Shown piece by piece: positions 60,284 through 64,000 of a stretch of 64,000 nucleotides of DNA. The DNA is taken from contig NC_092670.1 in the NCBI RefSeq assembly GCF_964355755.1, forward strand, positions 10,417,201 through 10,481,200, written 5' to 3'. Made by a program: the position numbers and the translations under genes. The stretch is from Antedon mediterranea (Eukaryota > Echinodermata > Crinoidea > Comatulida > Antedonidae). The number at the start of each line of letters is the position of its first letter. Position 1 is the first letter of the stretch. The notes under the pieces are model-generated. The model saw only the letters and a list, made by a program, of their open reading frames with translations. It was not told where the DNA came from and did not search any database.

Positions 60284-60879
60284 TTAGAATTATTTCAGTT
60301 TGTTTTATTTTTGCTCAGTTACTTTTGTCATTGAAACGTAGTAACATTCAATAAATATACAACATGGCATATGTTGATATTTAAGGTGCTGCAAGGTCCT
60401 GAACTCCTAAAGATTGGTGTTCTCTTTATCACTGCCCTCCTGTAACCGTACTTTCTTTTGTTGCTATAGCAACTGATGCTTTTATTAGAACATTTAGGGG
60501 TTAAAGATGTATTGTCCCCCTGAAAAAATAATTCTTAACAACATTTTTATTGAATATGCCATTTTAATGTAACATAATAGTTATCGACTTTGACAAAAAA
60601 TTGGATTGAAAAAAAATGTATTTATCTGAAAAAAACTGTAATTTAAAGCAAAAAATGGCCAAATTGGCTGCCAGCCAGTGGGTTTTTGGTTGAATTTAAC
60701 CATTTATTTAATCAATTTGTAGGTGAAAACATTTTTTTTTTCTATATGGAACTGATTAACTTTTTTAAAACCACAAAATAACATATTTAAAGTCTGATTT
60801 AATTAACCTTTTTTTTTCATGTTTTTGTGGGACAATACATCTTTAATAGGTCAAACCCCTTTATGTTTTTTTTTTGTTT
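60284..60879. other. Non-coding
   Basis: No exon recognised. Confidence 0.4.
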
Positions 60880-62620
60880 TAGCTGAAAGTGATTTTTTAC
60901 ACTAATACATTCAAAGCTTTAGATTTAGATCTTAAATTTTGTTTGATACTTTCACTTTACCTTGGAAAATACATCAACATTCATCTTGTGTTTGCTTATG
61001 TCACTAATTTCTTAGATCAAAACCAATATAATAAGATATATGTAGCTACATGTACATTTTTATTTCATTTTTAATCAATTCAAAACAAGATTCAATTTAA
61101 AAACTTCAGCAAACACCATTACAAATACTCCTAAAACTACTAGAATACATTTAATTAGAATATCATTAATTAAAATATAGGAAATACTGATTTATGATTA
61201 GATATCAATTTGATTTTATTAATTAAAAAGCAATAATAATAATTCAATTCAAATTCAATTACTTTCACTTTACCTTGGAAAATAGATAAACATTCATCTT
61301 GTGTTGCTTATGTCACTAATTTCTATAAAAACCAATATAATAAGATATATAATATGTAGGCCTACATTTATTGTAAGTTTTTATTTCATTTTTAATCATT
61401 TCAAAACGAGATTCAATTTAAGAACTTCAGCAAATATTAGATTAAAACACTACTAATTATTAATGAAAATATAGGAAATACTGATTTATGATTAGATATC
61501 AATTTGTTATTATTATATTAAAACAATAATAATGTTACTATTATGTATGTATTAGCATAGTTTTAAATAATAAAATAAGATTTTTTTACAGAATGAATTG
61601 ATTAAATTATTTGGTATTACTATAATATTTAAAAATGATTAATAATAAAACATCCATTGTTACTAACTAATAAAAAATTCCCAAAAAAATAAATTACAGT
61701 TGATATGACAATATATTTTATTATTGATGTTATAAAATGTGGATTATTATAATAAATAATCATTTAATGATAAGGCAAAATTTTACTTAATAATTAGTAG
61801 TTTATTTTTTAATTAATTTATATCCAATATTACTTTGCAAAATTCCAAAATAAAAGATTGAATGAATGAATTATAAAGAATATATTCCATTTAACACCAG
61901 ATAACCTTTTAATTAAATTAGTAAAACTAAAATAAATACCAATATTATGATTTACTAAACATTATAACACATCCAAGTACAGTAGTATCTTTTAATAATA
62001 ATGGAATTTGATATTACTATGTAGTATTATATAGTGGCATATATTTTTAACAATTCTGACAATACTATAATTATTATTTAATAAATTATCGTAATCATAA
62101 ACTTATGTACTGTATGTGATTAAATTAAGACACTGTATATTCAAATTAATTTTATTTCGTCATTATGTTATTAAACCAAGGTTTTATTATTCATTTAAAA
62201 TAATTAATATAACACAAAAAGTATGATAACCAAACATGATTTTGATCTCACTGCATCTTTAATAAAATCAATATTTTTCCATTTTTTATATTTATGAGCC
62301 AAATTAAAGTCAAATTACTAAAGTTATAATTAAATTCTTATGGTGCTCTTTTAACCATCATCACTGCCTTCTTGAGACTGTTGTAATTATTATGGAAATG
62401 AACCCAGTTGATGCCTTTACCATGATCTGTACCTGGTGTAAGGTAAAGCCCATTCAGGTTTGAAGCACCACAGGTATCGTACCACCAAGCACCTTTGTTA
62501 TACTCAGCACAGTTTAAACTGTGCTTATCATTGTCTCTATCGTACGTTGAAAATTGGTCACCATTGTGGCGGAATGCCAAAGAATCACCTAAACAAACAA
62601 AAACATATCATCTTTAGTTT
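60880..62620 (-). repeat. Segmental duplication, copy B (FReD 3' region)
   Basis: Collinear with 20200-21600. The block CTTTACCTTGGAAAATA occurs twice here (about 60957 and 61268), a local tandem duplication absent from copy A. Confidence 0.8.
62338..62588 (-). CDS. Terminal exon of a second fibrinogen-related protein
   Basis: After an acceptor (TTGTTTAG) the exon encodes GDSLAFRHNGDQFSTYDRDN, then HSLNCAEYNKGAWWYDTCGA, SNLNGLYLTPGTDHG and a C-terminal MMVKRAP with TAA at 62338. The calcium loop (DRDND), the Cys pair and the GAWWY core are all intact. It is the same exon, with the same incoming phase, as 21299-21564, about 41 kb away on the same strand. Earlier exons of the domain were not found up to 64000, so they lie further right or are missing. 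Confidence 0.85.
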
Positions 62621-64000
62621 ACTGCATACATGCAGTTTTTTTAATACAATTGTTTTATTTAAACATGTAAAAAATTAATATATGCTATGTAAAATGATGC
62701 ATACCTAATGAGTGTTTTGATTAATTTATGTTTTTTTGAGATTCACATCCTGTTTTAGGGGATTTTTTATTTGTTTAAAATCAAAAAACTTTTTTTTTTT
62801 TCAAAAATAGTGTTCTTGTCTTTTTTTATTCTATAAATTATACAATATGGTTGATTTATTTTACTATATTATAATTATAATTTGTTGCTCATTCAATGTT
62901 TGCTTATTATTTTACTTGTTTTCCTTTTAATGTATATGAACCATATTAATTCATATAATAATATTTATTCGATCATCAATGTAAAAATAACCAGGAATGA
63001 GAATAGGCTAAAGCCCAAACAGATTCTGCACTCACTCCATACAACATAAACAGTTAAGATAAAACCATATACAAGAAAAATACAAATAAACTATACTATA
63101 TTACATACAACATGAAATTATGAAAATATGATAAAATTGACATTAATAAAACATTAATATTATTTTTATATTTTAACTGAAATATACTTTCAATACAAAT
63201 GTACTGATTTAAAAAAAACAATGGAAGCGAAAACTAATTTCCAAAGTGTTTAGTAACTACAACATTTAAAATAATAACATTTTTAAATGTTAAATTGAAA
63301 TGTTGTTGTTAAATGTTGGAGCTAATCCATTGAACATTTTGATATCATTTTTAGAATTGTTAGTTTGATTAATTAATTTTAGTTGGTTGTGTATATAGGC
63401 CTAGTAGCTTTTCTTTAATATTGGTCCAATTTCTTTCAGATTTGATATCATGTTGCCTTTTTATCTTTGGGTAGCATATTGTTAAGTTTAACCTAAATCA
63501 ATTTCAAATTTCTGTTTTTCTTTTTCTATATTTTTCACATAATACATGATTTGTAAATAAAACAAGGCCATACATGGCTGCGGTCACGTGCTCAAATTTG
63601 AGTTAGTGTTTACCGACCAACCGAGTGAGCTGTAGAGTCGCGTTTGCACATGACTAAAAATTAATTAATTATTAAACACAACTGTTTTTATAGCTTATAT
63701 TAAACAGTACCAAAAAGGAAAACTTCATTATACCTGACCTACCGTAGTCAGTGCAGTGAACATTTCCGAACTTGATTTAATACTATTAGAACATTTTTTC
63801 CTCATTTTCTATTTCATTTGTGGTAAGTGTTCCATTTTTAATCATTTCGTTGGCAAGCTAACATCTTTTGTATCTCAAATCTATCTAAAATATGGTGTAG
63901 TACTTTAAAATTAAATTGGAACATTGGCCATGTATGAGTCATTATGTCCCAGTCAATATTCCAGTGACTATTTATAAATGCTGGTACATAACTAGATACA
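62621..64000. other. AT-rich non-coding DNA
   Basis: No exon recognised on either strand; expected to contain intron sequence of the second fibrinogen-related gene. Confidence 0.4.

Overview
The window looks like nuclear DNA of a marine deuterostome invertebrate, most likely an echinoderm. It is AT-rich, has split genes with GT..AG introns, and is crowded with non-LTR retrotransposons, MITEs and satellites. The host genes (a GTDC1-type glycosyltransferase, PAN/apple and fibrinogen-like secreted lectins, a kisspeptin/galanin-type peptide GPCR) and the very frequent TAGGCCTA-type octamers fit an echinoderm or hemichordate. The species assignment is inference. No bacterial operon, CRISPR or viral gene was seen.

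Host genes. (1) A minus-strand first exon at 1232-1522 encodes a signal peptide plus a PAN/apple domain; the rest of that gene lies left of the window. (2) A GTDC1 homologue (queuosine-tRNA mannosyltransferase family) is present in two blocks in an unexpected order. Its last two coding exons are at 6746-6819 and 17855-18030. Its first five are at 45840-46024, 48128-48295, 48927-49295, 50519-50628 and 52745-52889, all on the plus strand and with matching splice phases. (3) Two minus-strand terminal exons of fibrinogen-related (FReD) proteins, at 21299-21564 and 62338-62588, lie in a duplicated segment; the first is followed by three truncated tandem copies of its 3' half. (4) A three-exon rhodopsin-class peptide GPCR is at 38461-41593 on the plus strand.

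Mobile DNA fills most of the rest. LINEs lie at about 3.3-6.6 kb (nearly intact, one stop), 18.3-19.3 kb, 24.7-25.4 kb (relic), 27.9-33.2 kb (L2/CR1-like, interrupted) and 46.8-48.1 kb. DNA transposons with readable ends are 7050-9723 and 55753-58069 (giant terminal inverted repeats, shared TAGTCCAG ends, 3-bp target duplications), 30732-32772 (inserted in the L2-like LINE and carrying a satellite), 42569-45369 (with a nested 42722-44085 element), 50682-52423 (TTAA duplications), 53987-54847, and 59461-60283 (Harbinger-like, TTA duplications, Myb/SANT relic). There is a probable solo LTR at 17093-17804 and a cluster of about 160-bp foldback MITEs around the GPCR.

Satellites: a 19-bp array (10.64-13.06 kb), a roughly 70-bp array inside the 30.7-kb transposon, an 18-bp array in a GTDC1 intron, and two oppositely oriented CCAGTTG-type arrays (53.2 and 58.7 kb). 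Long open frames over these arrays are artefacts of repeats without stops. Homologies were judged by eye from protein motifs; no database search was run.
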